From assembly GCA_963383645.1 (NCBI GenBank), contig OY726576.1, positions 13,773,659 through 13,837,658 of the forward strand: a stretch of DNA of 64,000 nt. The letters run 5' to 3'. The notes under the pieces are model-generated. The model was not told where the DNA came from. It worked only from the letters and a program-made list of their open reading frames with translations, and did no database searches. The translations under genes were made by a program, and so were the position numbers. Of this stretch, positions 1 through 12,661 are shown piece by piece. The stretch comes from Muscardinus avellanarius. Taxonomy: Eukaryota > Chordata > Mammalia > Rodentia > Gliridae. The first letter of the stretch is position 1. Each line of letters begins with the position of its first letter.

Positions 1-200
1 CCATTGAGTGGATTGATGCACGTCGCAGCCTTCAATCCCCGAGTAATAGGTTCTGACAAGATCCCACAGAACCCAGCATCACTGGGCTCAGAAGGCATCC
101 ACTGCAGTAAAGTGTTTGTAAACGGAGACATATCTTCCCAGCACCAGTAGGATACATTGATCTTCCGAAGGCCAACCCATGGGGTTAAGCTGAGCTTGGG
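1..200 (-). CDS. ATRN: ATRN exon 16: second half of C-type lectin domain, cut by window edge
   Basis: Two hundred coding bases remain, encoding [60 protein letters not shown] and CINPLNG. The core WVGL, the WCWED strand and the FCGIL...[10 protein letters not shown] cysteine pattern complete the C-type lectin fold. The position of the usual sugar-binding tripeptide (EPN or QPD) reads EPS, so classical calcium-dependent sugar binding is doubtful, as in human. Sequon NVS is present. The acceptor is ctgttttctgtgtag|CCCAAG and the exon starts on a codon boundary. The frame is open to the window edge; the donor lies beyond it. Confidence 0.95.
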
Positions 201-2477
201 CTACACAGAAAACAGACAAATCCATGAAAATCAATCACCAATGTCTTGATCAAAACACGTATCTTGATTAAAAGAAAAAAACACACTAAGTATACCCCAC
301 AGAGATAAGAAAATTTACTGTTTAGACTTAGCCAGGACAGTTTAGTATAGATCGATACTTTAATATAGCCATTTTACAAAGGACAAATATATAGCTCAAA
401 GAAGTATTAAAATTTTCACAGAGATCAAAAGCAAAGCAATAATCAGGTTCCAAAATTTCTTTCTTTTTTTGGTATTAGGGTTTGAACTCAGAGGCATTCT
501 ACTCTGAGCTACATCCCAGTCCTGTTTTAATTTTGAGGGTCTCACTAGGTTGATTCCTATTTTAATTTTGAAACAGGGTTTTGCTAGGTTGATGAGAGTC
601 TCACTACTCACCGAGGCTGTTATCATCAAACCTGTGATCCTCCTGTCTCATCCTCCCAAGTACTAGCACACTTCAAAATTTCTGCATCCTGCCAGGTGTG
701 GTGGCGCACGCTTATCACCCCCGCGCTTGGGAGGCAGAGACAGGAGGATCGCGCAGGTTCGAAGTCAGCCGCGCACAATGGCTTAGGAGACCCTGTTTCC
801 AAATTTTAAAAAATGTAGGCCGGGCATGGTGGCGCATGCTTGTAATCCCCGCGCTTGGGAGGCAGAGACAGGAGGATCGCGCAGGTTCGAAGCCAGCCGC
901 GCTGGCGTAAGAGACCCTGTTTCAAAAATATAAAATAGGTCTGGGAGTGTAGCCCGGAGGTAGAAGGGCTTCCAGGAACCCCAGTACCACCAAAAAAAAA
1001 AAAAAAAAAAGTAAAAATAGGTCTGGGAGGGTAGCCCGGAGGCAGAAGGGCTTCCAGGAACCCCAGTACCACCCCCCCCAAAAAAAAAAATTCTGCATCC
1101 TATGACAAATACTATAGAGATGGTGACACCAAATCAGGTTTAAATATTTATTCATACATTAAATCATTTTACCCATATTACAAAATAACGGTAATGTGCC
1201 TGTCCTCAGCTCATAACCTAGGCCTGCCTGGACCGAGCTTGTCCAGATGGCTCAAGGTGCCAGCTTGCAGCACAGGGCACTGCTTTGTACTTAAATTTTC
1301 TTCCCCAGCTTTACTGAGGTAAAACTCACAAAAGCCATGTTCATTTAGGTGTATGATGTTTTGGTCATGAATATTTGCCCCAGTCACCCTAGCAACTGCC
1401 ATTGTGTTCTCTGCTTCTATGAGTTACGCTTTTGCAGACTCTACATTTCAGTGAGGTCATGTTACATTTCTCTATGTCTGGGCTTATTCACTTTGCACAG
1501 TATATTCAAAGTTCACTCACATGGACAGAAACGGCATTTCCTTATTTTTAAGGATGAATAATATTCTACTCTGTATATGTGTGTGCATGCAAGCACACAA
1601 TGTATAACCACATTTTCTTTATTCATTCAATTTGACACTATGACTTATACAGAATGAATGCCTGGGATAGCTTCTGTTTCTTCCTGAAATATTTATCTCA
1701 TCACAATTAAAAAGATTTTTTAAATGAAAGTATAAAGTTTAACCCCAAGATGAAGGATACTACTCATTTCAGAAGTTGAAAAACAAAATGTACAGTGTAT
1801 TTCCAATTTTTTCTTTTTTGCAGGTCTGGGGATGGAACCCAGGGGCATTCGACCAGCAAGCTATATTCCCTACCTCAGAAAAATTATTGGTATGATAAAC
1901 AGCTTGAGATGTTATGAGCGGTCAAAGGTGTTCTTTGCTTCTAATTGTAAAACAAAAAGTTGCTTTGAGACTCATCCTCTGGCTTTACTCACACACATCC
2001 ACTGTTGCTTTAAGACAACCTTGTAATGTCTAAAATAGTTAATTTGTCTATGGATCCCAAAGAAGCTTTCTCTATAAAGTCTGATTGCTCTTTCAGTAAA
2101 ACACGCAGTGTACATGAAACCTGCATCCCCTGTGTCCTGTGAATCGGCTTTACCCTTAGGTCTCCAGTGCACTAGACACTGACACCTATCCTTTTTTTTT
2201 TTTTTTTTTGGCAGGTCTGGGGATAGAACCCAAAGGCATTTGACCTCTGAGCTACACCCCCTGCCCAATTTTTTATTCTTTATTTTGAAACAGGATCTCA
2301 CTGAGTTGCAGAGGGCCTCACTAAGTAAGTAGCTGAGGCTGCGACCTTCCGGTTTCAGCCTCCCAAATGCTGGGATTACAAGTATGCACCACCATGCCCT
2401 GCTCCTATTTTTTTATTCTTTTTTTCTTTCTTCTTTTTTGGTGGTACTGGGGTTCCTGGAAACCCTTCTACCTCTGG

Positions 2478-2530
<53 letters not shown>

Positions 2531-5500
2531 TTTTTTTAATTTGGAAACAGGGTCTCTTAAGCCAGCATGGCTGGCTTCGAACCAGCGCAATCCTCCTGTC
2601 TCTGTCTCCCAAGCGTGGGGATTACAAGCATGCGCCACCACACCCGGCTTTATTCTTTATTTTGAAACAGGGTCTCACTGAGTTGCAAAGGGCCTCACTA
2701 AGTAACTGAGGTTGGCTTCGAACTTGAGCAATCCTCCTGTCTCAGCCTCCTGAATGCTGAGATTACAAGTGTGCTCCACCATGCTCGGTGTATTTCCAAT
2801 TTTGAAAGGAAAAATATGGAAGCCTATTGAAAGATGCCACCACCCACACCATATAAAAATAGCCAGTGATGCATGCCTGAAATCCCAGTACTTATTAGGC
2901 TGATTTAGGAGAATAGGAGGTTCAAGGCCAGAGTGCAGTAACTTAGCAAGACCTTGTTTCAAAAATAAAAGGAAGAATAGGGCCGAGGGTATAGCTCAGT
3001 GGTAGAATGCCCATCAGCCGGGCATGATGTCGCAGGTCTAGAATTCCAGTACTAAGGATGCTGAAACAGGAAGATTACAGGTTAGCAATGAGGGTAAGGC
3101 CTCTTTGGATTTGGCCGTGGCCCTGCCTTGAGCCCATCTACACGAATTCCTCCCATCTAGTCTTCGCCAGCTATGCAAGCACAGCTGCTGCTCACTCGGC
3201 CAGCCATTCCCCACCTCTCGCATGCACGTGAGAAGACCCACAGGCAGGGAGCCCAGCCCACTCTACCTTCCCAGTGCAGGCCTTCCCTCTTTCAGAGTCC
3301 CTTCTTCCCAGCTCTACCCACCAGCTGCTATCATTTCTTGTTCTCCCACCTGGGCACTAGAGAACAGGTCACAACTAGACTCAAAGCTGCAGAAGCACAT
3401 TACGCTTTAGTCACACAACTTTCTGTGTTATTGAGAGGCCGGAATAAACCAGACTGCCGAGAACCTATCAGGGCTAGAAACACTGGAGGAAGGGGCCAGA
3501 GGGGTACCAGTGGCAGCTGGGATGGCAGGACCTTCATACCCATAGACATGGCCTGGAGAGTCCCCAATAGAGACCCAGCATGGCGGGCCCGACCCACATC
3601 CTCAGGGAGCTAGGGCACACAGGTGAGGTCAGCTGTCAGCCAAGGACAGAATGCTGGGCAGGCACTAGCCGGGCCAGCATGTGGTGGTGAGGAGAACAGA
3701 AAAGGGATGGAAGAAGCCAAAGAAGTTTGTGAAATTTTAATAAATTATCAAAATATCATGAAATGCCCCGTCTTCCTGAGGTGAGCCCCCTGAGGATGCA
3801 TTACCGTGCCTGAGTGTCCACACTATAACAACTTGCACTAAAAAGACTAGAGAGGAAAGGAAAGCCCAGGCACCTCCTGCTGGTCTCACCAAGGACAGCT
3901 GCCTTCGGCTACTCATGCTCGACAAGAGGATCCTGGTCCCAAACCTCGGGAACTTCGGTGAACACTGCAGAAAGGGCTCTGGCCTGTGAGTATCTGCTGA
4001 GGGCGGGATCACAGCGCTCAGCCATGGGACTAGAAATCAATGAGGTGGCTGTGGGATATTGACTACAAGCCGCCGAGAGCCTGGCAGCAGGAAGAGCACT
4101 CCAGACTGAGCTCGGAAACCTCGTGTAAGAAGATGCCCTCTCCTTTTGGGCGATCCGAGTCTAAGAGAGACCCAAAGGAATGTGTATTTCTTAGTGGTGC
4201 TCGTCTTATATACTGCAATAAGAGCTTAAATCTAAAGGATTCAGGAGGATCATCCAACCTAGCAAATTAGCTGTGACCCCTCCCTCTACATCCCAGTGGA
4301 ATCTAGAGAGAAAACAGGTAGGAACATATCTATTGTCTGTGCACATATGCAGACCTGGTACTGTTCATCTCACTTATAATTACTCACATATCTTATAATA
4401 CCTTCAATTAACAAAATATAGGGCCCTGGCAGTGCGTCTGCGCCGAAAGAAGCTGCTCCTCCTGCCGAGCTCAGCACACCCACCGCCTTCGTGGACAGCC
4501 TGAGGCCTTGCACAGCAGAGGGTCCTGCAGACATCAACTCACCATGTTCTGTGGTGGCTGCATCTTCTGCAGTTGCTTAAGGACAAATTCCACCTTCTTC
4601 GGGGTTGTGAGAGAAGCCAGAAAGGCATTGTGGTTCCTACAGTACAACTTGGCATTGTCGTAATTCTCTTTGGCAGTAGTAATCTTCAGACATGAATTTC
4701 CAACCAGATGCCAGCCAAGGCCACAGATGTTTTCTTTCAAAGGGGGGAGAGAAAAAAGAATTTAGAAATCACTCAGAACGACCACACTACTAATTCAGAT
4801 GACTGAATACGTAATGATCCTGTGATTAGACTCCCAGGTGCTCTGCTAGGATGTGGCAGGGGCCAAGCATATAGCTCAGTTGGTGGAGCACTGGCCTTGA
4901 GTGCAGGGTGTAGTAACGGTGTCAGACACATTACCAACTTCCAAATACAGAACACAGCAAGTTCAGAGAGTCCTAATTCCTGGCTCTCAAGAAGCATATT
5001 CTGAGGCCAACTTTCTTATGTTCTTAGGAAAACCCCCGTTTGGTGCCAATTGGTACATTGCCTCTTGAAGAACAATTAGAAATAAGACTAATATCCTGAC
5101 TGGAGGACAGACAAATGAATAGGCATACTGAAGGGGGGGACTGCAAATGTGGAAATGAGCTGGGGAGAACACTACAGTCTCCAAATGCTGCTGTTTGCAC
5201 GGCAGGAGATGAGAGCTACAATCTAGTACACAAGGCATCCCAAACATTGGGCGAGGAAGATCCTTGTTGGAGAAACCCCAAAGTGCTAGGACCGCAGCAC
5301 ACAAGGCCAGCTCGTGAGCTGCTGTACCCACACAAGGCACTACACGGAGGTGAGGGATGCTCTCTGGATGACCGTTAAGGAGCCAGCAACCCTGTCAGAA
5401 CCAAAGTTCCCGGAGAAGCCATCCACTACGTTCATGACCCACAACAGCCACTGAGGCGGCTGGAAGGCGCCACGGCAAAGGGGTGATCTGAGAGCAGATG

Positions 5501-8500
5501 GACTTGCTCCCAGTGTGGCCATCACTGGAGGTAGTCCTGGCTGGAGATGGCCCCAGCAGGTGCTGCTAACACAAGTGTCTTGCCTCTCCTCTCCTCCTCC
5601 TCCGAGAAGGCCCCTCGGCAGGTGCTAATAACTAAGCCCAGTGGTCACTACCAAGCATCATACACTGGTTAGTACCAAGCATCTTCATTCCTGGCTACTG
5701 GCTGCTGAGACTGTGGAGTCCTCGTCCAGGATACGACACCAAGGTAGGGGTGGAGGGACACAAGCAGGCTCAGTGATACAGAGCCCTGCATCACTTGATC
5801 CTCCAGAGTCCCCAATGACTTTGTTTCATTGGATATTAGAACTAAATCCTTAAGCAATGTATTTTAGCTTAAAAAAAAAAAGAAACAGAAGTGGCAACGG
5901 GGATGAAGAGACAGAAGACGCTTCTCCCTCTGTGAGCTTCAACCCAGGCTGCACAGCACCGAGGCAGGGGACTGAGGGTAGGGCCCGCGCAGGAACACCC
6001 CGAGGCCTACCAGGCAGGGCGATGCACTCCTGATTCCGGGGCTCCCACTGGCAGTTCTGGTCCAGGGCACAGCTCCGGCAGCTGGTCTTCTTGTTACAGT
6101 AGTACATGGGGTTATCCTTGGGGCAATTCTCATACTTCCCAATGGAGATCTAGAACACGATGGACAAGTTTTATTTATATTTGCAGAGATAACTCACAGT
6201 GATGCCCAACAGAACAGAACAAAATCTAACTGAGGAAATAAACTGCCAGTCCACAGGCAAGTTAGGACGCAGGTGAAGCCGCCTGCCGGGGACACACTGC
6301 AGTGGAAAGTTCAGTTCAACGGCATGGCGTTAACCGGTAGGAGGCGGCCTCTCGCTCAAACACCACTCTTCCACCCACTCATCTGTAACATGGAAATGTC
6401 AAACGTGCTGCTTTCCAAAGACCCCACTGCTATAGGTTTATGAACTCTATTAAACTGAAAAAAAGGCTTATAAACTGTCAAAAACTATAAAGCTGGGTGG
6501 TCTTATCTTCTTTAGTCCTTTATTATAATATAAATTTCTTAAATCATACATGGTGAGCCCTGAATTTATAGTGATCTGAGATATAAGATATTTTGCAGTC
6601 TATCATCTCCCTGGTTCAGGGTGGCCCGCTAAACCAATCCTTCTCCTCGAGACCTTACAGATTGAGTGAGCTCATCATCGGTCCAAGCCTCAGAGCGAGG
6701 GCCTAGTACTTAACCACAATCATGACCAGGGACAGCTGCCCTTAGACAACAACCCCTGCACCGGGCGAGACACTTGGATCAGGATGCACAGGGCATCCCT
6801 TCCTAAAGAAAAACCTGACCAAAAGTGAAATAGGAATCTCTATCCTATGTTAAAGGAGCTCTGGGCATCACTTATGCCATACAATTAACCTGCGCCTCAG
6901 CCCAGCAGGATGTTTTTATCCCTGCGGCCTTAAGACATGGCCTGACCTGGCCTTCTGAGCAGCTGTTGTTCAGAGCGACGCAGTGATCATTGCACCAGTG
7001 GCATTCATTGGTGTTGGCCGTGCAGCTGTAGCAGTCTGTGTGCTGGTCACATCTGTCATGCTCAAGAACTAGGAAGAGAAGGAAAACTCATTAACTGTGA
7101 CAGCTTCTGGTAGGTGAGATCTGAGACAGGGGAAATGTCATAGCTGTGGTTGGGAAGTAAAATGATGAATGAAACTAGAAGAAGCCGGGTGTGGTGGTGC
7201 ACGCTTGTAATCCCCGCGCTTGGGAGGCTGAGACAGCAGGATTGCACAGGTTCAAAGCCAGCCTCAGCAACTTAGTGAGACCCTGTTTCCAAATAAAGTA
7301 TAAATAGGTCTGGGAGTATAGCCCGCAGGTAGAAAAGCCTCTGGGTTCCACCCCCAGTACCACAAAAAAACAAAAAACAAAAAACAAACACCGCAAAAGG
7401 CTTTGCACATGTGAGTACTACATAACTGGGCTAGTAGGGTAAACATAAGAGGGGTCTTACGCAGCTTCTTCCTAATTCTGATAAAATAAGAATCTATCCC
7501 ACTTAATTTTAAGAGAAAAACATACTTCTTTTGGAGAAGCATTCTGATTTCAACTTCTTTGCTTGCTCTTCGGTTGCAAAGTCCCAGGAGACACACTGAG
7601 CTGCCTGTGCGTCCCAGGTGCAGCGGATGCCGGGTCCTGCCGCCATACACGCGGCCTCACTGCGGTGCGCGTTGCACTGCTCCGAGGTGAACAGCAGGAC
7701 GTCACTGAGAAGGAGGCTGTTGAAACCGCCGAACACGTACATGGTGCTGAGAGAAAAGAGGAGGGGTTGCCTCAGTACACAGCAAACACGGGCACACTTT
7801 ATGGACAACTGTCACACAAATGGGGGGGGGGCGTGACTGGGTGTTGAACCCAGGGCATTCACCTCCAAGATACACCCAGAGCTCCTCTTATTTTCTTTTT
7901 GAAACAGGGTCTCACTAAGTTGCCAAAGGTCTCACTACATTTCTGAGGCTGGCCTCAAACCTGCAATTCCTCTTATCTTTCTGCCTCTCAACTACTGAGA
8001 TTACTCAATCTGCCAGGAAACCGATTAGCCAATTTGCAGGGAAAATTGCAAATAGCTTGTTGACTAAAACAAACTTCCACAAACCAAATAACATAGTCCC
8101 AAACAAAGGGAAACATTACAGGTGGGGATCCTATGGATAAAAAGAAGCTTTAAAGACATTTAACTACTTACAATTTAATGATTTAAATCTGGATTTGAAC
8201 AAATTAAATTTTAAAAGCATTAAACATGCTGGGCGTGGTGGCGCACGCTTGTAATCCCCGCGCTTGGGAGGTGGAGACAGGAGGATCGTGCAGGTTTGAA
8301 GCCAGCCATGCTGGCTTAAGAGACCCTCTTTCCAAATAAAAAAGTATAAAAATAGGTCTGGGAGTGTAGCTCGGAGGTAGAAGGGTTTCCAGGAACCCCA
8401 GTACTACCAAAAATATATATATGTATATATGTCTGGGAGTGTAGCCCGGAGATAGAACTACGGGCATCCAGGAACCCCAGTACCACCACAAAAAACAAAC

Positions 8501-8766
8501 AAATAAATAAATAAATAAATAATAATAAATAAACATCATTTTTTAAACAATTATAAGGATATAGGGGTTATGTTTTTGTTTCTTTCATTTCTTTGGTACT
8601 TAGGATTGAACCCAGGGATGTTCTATATCTGAGCTACACCCTCAGTTCTTACTTTATTTTACCTTAAAACAGTCTTGCTAAATTGCTAAGACTAGCCTTA
8701 AACCTTCCAGCCTCCCAAGCACTGATTACAGTGTGTGCCATTGCGCCCAGCAAGTTGTTATGGCAT

Positions 8767-8801
<35 letters not shown>

Positions 8802-9169
8802 TTATACTGGGGATTGAACCCAGGATATTCTACCTCTGACCTACACCTCTTTTTTTACTCTTTATTTGAAACTAGGCCTCAGTACATAGCAGAGGCTGGC
8901 TGCAAACCTACGATCTTCCTGTCTCAGCCTCTCAAGTCCTGGGATTAAAAGCACATGCCACCAGGCCCTGTGATCTGCCAGGACGGTTGATGCAATGTTC
9001 ATGAAGAAATAAAGTAATTCGCCTGCTCTTCCTCAATTTAATCCAAATCAACAGAGTACTAACTGGGGCAGAAAGACTGAGTGGCAAAGTATTTGTTAGT
9101 ATATTTGGAACCTGCATGTTTCATTATCAACAACAAAATGAACACCGGATTGCGCGCGCGCACGCGCGC

Positions 9170-9214
<45 letters not shown>

Positions 9215-12200
9215 ACTGGGGGTGGAACCCAGGGGCTTTTCTACCAGACCTATTTTTATACTTTTATTTGGAAACAGGGTCTCACTGAGTTGCTGAGGCT
9301 GGCTTCGAACCTGTGCGATCCTCCTGTCTCAGCCTCCCAAGCGCAGGGATTACAAGCGTGCGCCACCACCCCGGCTCAGGTCGCATTTTCAATGCCATAA
9401 TTGGCTCGCTGAGTATTACATGAAGCACGCAGTATGCAACTAATCAGCCTGTTGCTTAAGCGAGGAAAACCCTCCTCCTCCCCGCAGAGCTGCTGTTCTC
9501 AGCAGGGCTCAGTCTCTGGGGAAGGGAGGGGAACAGCTTGGAGCAGCTGAGCGGAGGAACAGCTGCATCTGCTGCAGCCCCAGGCCTCACACCCTCTTCC
9601 CTCCTTCCCCTCCCTCAAACCAGGATCACGCCGGGCGTGGTGGCGCGCGCTTGGGAGGCAGAGACAGGAGGATCGCGCAGGTTCGAAGCCAGCCGCGCGC
9701 GCTGGCTTAGGAGACCCTGTTTCCAAAAATGAAAATATAAAAATAGGTCTGGGAGTGTAGCCCGGAGGTAGAAGGGCTTCCAGGAACCCCAGTACCACCA
9801 AAAAAAAAAAAAAAAAAAAAAAAAAAACCAGGATCACGAGGACAGCGCAGCTGACCTAGCACTGCAGACCAAACAGCATGAAGAGGTGTGGCTGAAGCTT
9901 CTCTTTGCTATGTTATTTTGATTCACGTTGTAACTACATTTTATGGTAAATGGCTAACTTCTATGAGTCTGTATAAAACCTAAGAATGAGTTAGGTATGG
10001 TAGCACACACCTGTAATCCCAGTACGTGGGAGGTTTAGACAGGAAGAATGCAGGTTCAAGGACAGCCTTAGCAAGTAGTTAAAACCCTCATAAACCTCAT
10101 GAGACCCTGTTTCAAAATAAAAATAAAACAGGTCTGGGGGTATAGCTTGGACATAGAATGCTCCTGAGTTCAATCCCTAATACCACAAAAAAACAAAACT
10201 AAACTAAAAAAGTTTCACTGGAAGATTCATTTGTCTCAGAGTTATCATCACTGTATTAACCACTATTTAGCAAATGCTTAGCATGTACCAACCCTAAAAA
10301 ACCAAGAAAAACACCGGCCAAGGTGAGGAGAGCTGAGTTTGACAGTCCCAGGCAAGTGACGTCTGAGTTCCTGTTGCTTCCCAGTTGAAAACCTCAAGAG
10401 GCACTTCCTAAGCCGGGCGTGGTGGCACACACTTGTAATCCCAGCATTTGGGAGGCTGAGACTGAAGGATTGTGGTTCACGGACAGCCTCAGCTACTTAT
10501 GGAGGCCCTTTGCAACTCAGTGAGACCCTGCTCCTATTTTATTTTTTATTATGAAACAGGGTCTCACTAAGATGCTAAGATGCTGAGACTGGCTTCAAAC
10601 ATGTGATTCTCCTGTCTCAGCTTCCCAAGTATTGGGATTACAGGCATGCACCACCATGCCCATCCAGAAATTCTTATCTACATAATTTTTTTTTTTTTTT
10701 TTTTTTTTTGGTGGTACTGGGGTTCCTGGAAGCCCTTCTACCTCCGGGCTACACTCCCAGACCTATTTTTACATTTTTATTTGGAAACAGGGTCTCCTAA
10801 GCCAGCGCGCGTGGCTGGCTTCCAACCTGCACGATCCTCCTGTCTCTGCCTCCCAAGCGCTGGGATTACAAGCATGCGCCACCACGCCCGGCTTATCTAC
10901 ATAATTTTGAGAATATCTAATAGCATGAGTAAATCCTGCAAGTAACATAGAAGTCTGATTCTATCCTTTCATATTTTACTTGCTTTTCATTTAAACACAA
11001 GAGAAAAGAAACAGGTGCCTCTCAAATTACCTGTTGTGTAGGACTGCTGAGTGGCCAAATCTGTTGACATCATGGTGGAGAGCAGGTCTGGGAAGCACTG
11101 ACCAGCGGTCACAAGCTAGGAGCAAAAGAAACGCGTTCAGAGGTCACTGCATGCATCCACGGGCATTGAGAGCTGACGGTCCCCAGGTAGAATATGGCAG
11201 CAAAGGCAGCTGCTTAGGATAGCCTCGCGACTTCTCGGCACTGCTGTGACTTTTGGGTAAAAGGCAGCGGCAGCACCGCAGCAGGGCACGAAAGCAAGGC
11301 AGTCATGTGGCATCCCGGTCGGTGTCACGCTGGCGACACTGGCATGGCCGTCCCTACTGCCTGCCCGGTTCTCCCACCCGGAGGTTGTTTGTTCTTTATT
11401 TTGCAGTGCTGATGACAGGCAAGTGCTCTAGCACTTAACTTTATCCTCAGCCCAAGGGAATGTTTTCTTTATCGTAATGCGCTTTTTAGTGCATTAAAAT
11501 CTCACATCATAATGTAAATCATGTTGACAGTGACATACATGCACACAGCACCCGGTGACTCCCCCTCCTCATTTTCCCCCTTCCCCATACAGAGTACTGA
11601 GATTGTTGTTGGTATATTCGCTTATGTACACATAGTCAATGATAGTATTTCCATTAATGAGCCTCAGTCTTCACCCCCAAGGGAATGTTTTCTAACTTAA
11701 GAAAATTTTATATTCTAAAGCTATGTGAGGAAAACCAGCTCCCTGCGTTGCTCCATCCTGCAGACATGTCACTGCACCTGCCCCACACTTCTGCCACTAT
11801 CCTCCCAGATCCTGCTCCTCCTCCTCAATTCCAAGCCCTGGCAGAAGGCATCATCTACCATGGCCACACCAGATACCTGGGAGTAAGAAACACTTGCATC
11901 TCTCTAAAACTGCACCTATCAATCCTCCAATGTCGAGCTCCATCCCCACGGCCATAGGCACCACCTTGGTTCAAAGCCTCACCTGGACATCGGCAGCAGC
12001 CTCCTGTATGCCAACATGCCCCTTCCCAGGCCCTCACTACAATGGCACTCCGCTCTCTCTACAGATCTTCCTAAGACACGCATGCTTCCAACACGTCCAC
12101 TGCAAGCTCTTCAAGGGCCCACTCTCCAAGAGCTGAACGGCCTGGCCAGACAGCTGCTGGCGTTTCTAGCTTTATTGCACATCACTGTGGCCTTCTGTGC

Positions 12201-12622
12201 TGGTGAGAAGCACACAAAGGTAGCAGCTCAGGGCCCTAGATTTGTGCCCTGGCCTCTTCCTGCCTCTGTGTCCTTGCACACAGGATTCCTCTGCTGCCAA
12301 GTCCTGCCTAACTTGACCTGGACGGTGCCCCATGTTCCTCAGCTCCTCCAGGGAAGGGGGCCTCCCCTGCTCTCACCCCGTGCTGCAGGGACACTCAGAG
12401 GTGCACTCATATATTCCTTTCAGCCATGAACATCCTGAAAGCGAGTACACTGCTCACCTCTCTGCCTCCTCCACCTTTAGGCTAAGATCAGTAGCTAGCA
12501 TAGGAATGCTGCTAAATGTGGACAGGTGAAAGAGAATAGTCAAAATCACAGAGGGAGGGAGGGAGGGAGGGAGGTAGGGAGGGAGCGAGAGCGAGAGCGA
12601 GAGCGAGAGCGAGAGCGAGAGC

Positions 12623-12661
<39 letters not shown>

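Noticed and set aside
2481..2524. CRISPR-like or satellite array
   Set aside because: Dinucleotide microsatellite within a SINE; there are no spacers, and the genome is eukaryotic.
3173..3613. A 146-codon open frame in unique sequence
   Set aside because: Low-complexity composition, no motif, no splice signals or conserved residues I recognise; a frame of this length is expected by chance in 64 kb.
4860..4932. A tRNA gene
   Set aside because: The A-box region is tRNA-like, but the 3' half cannot form the acceptor and T arms; it fits a SINE monomer.
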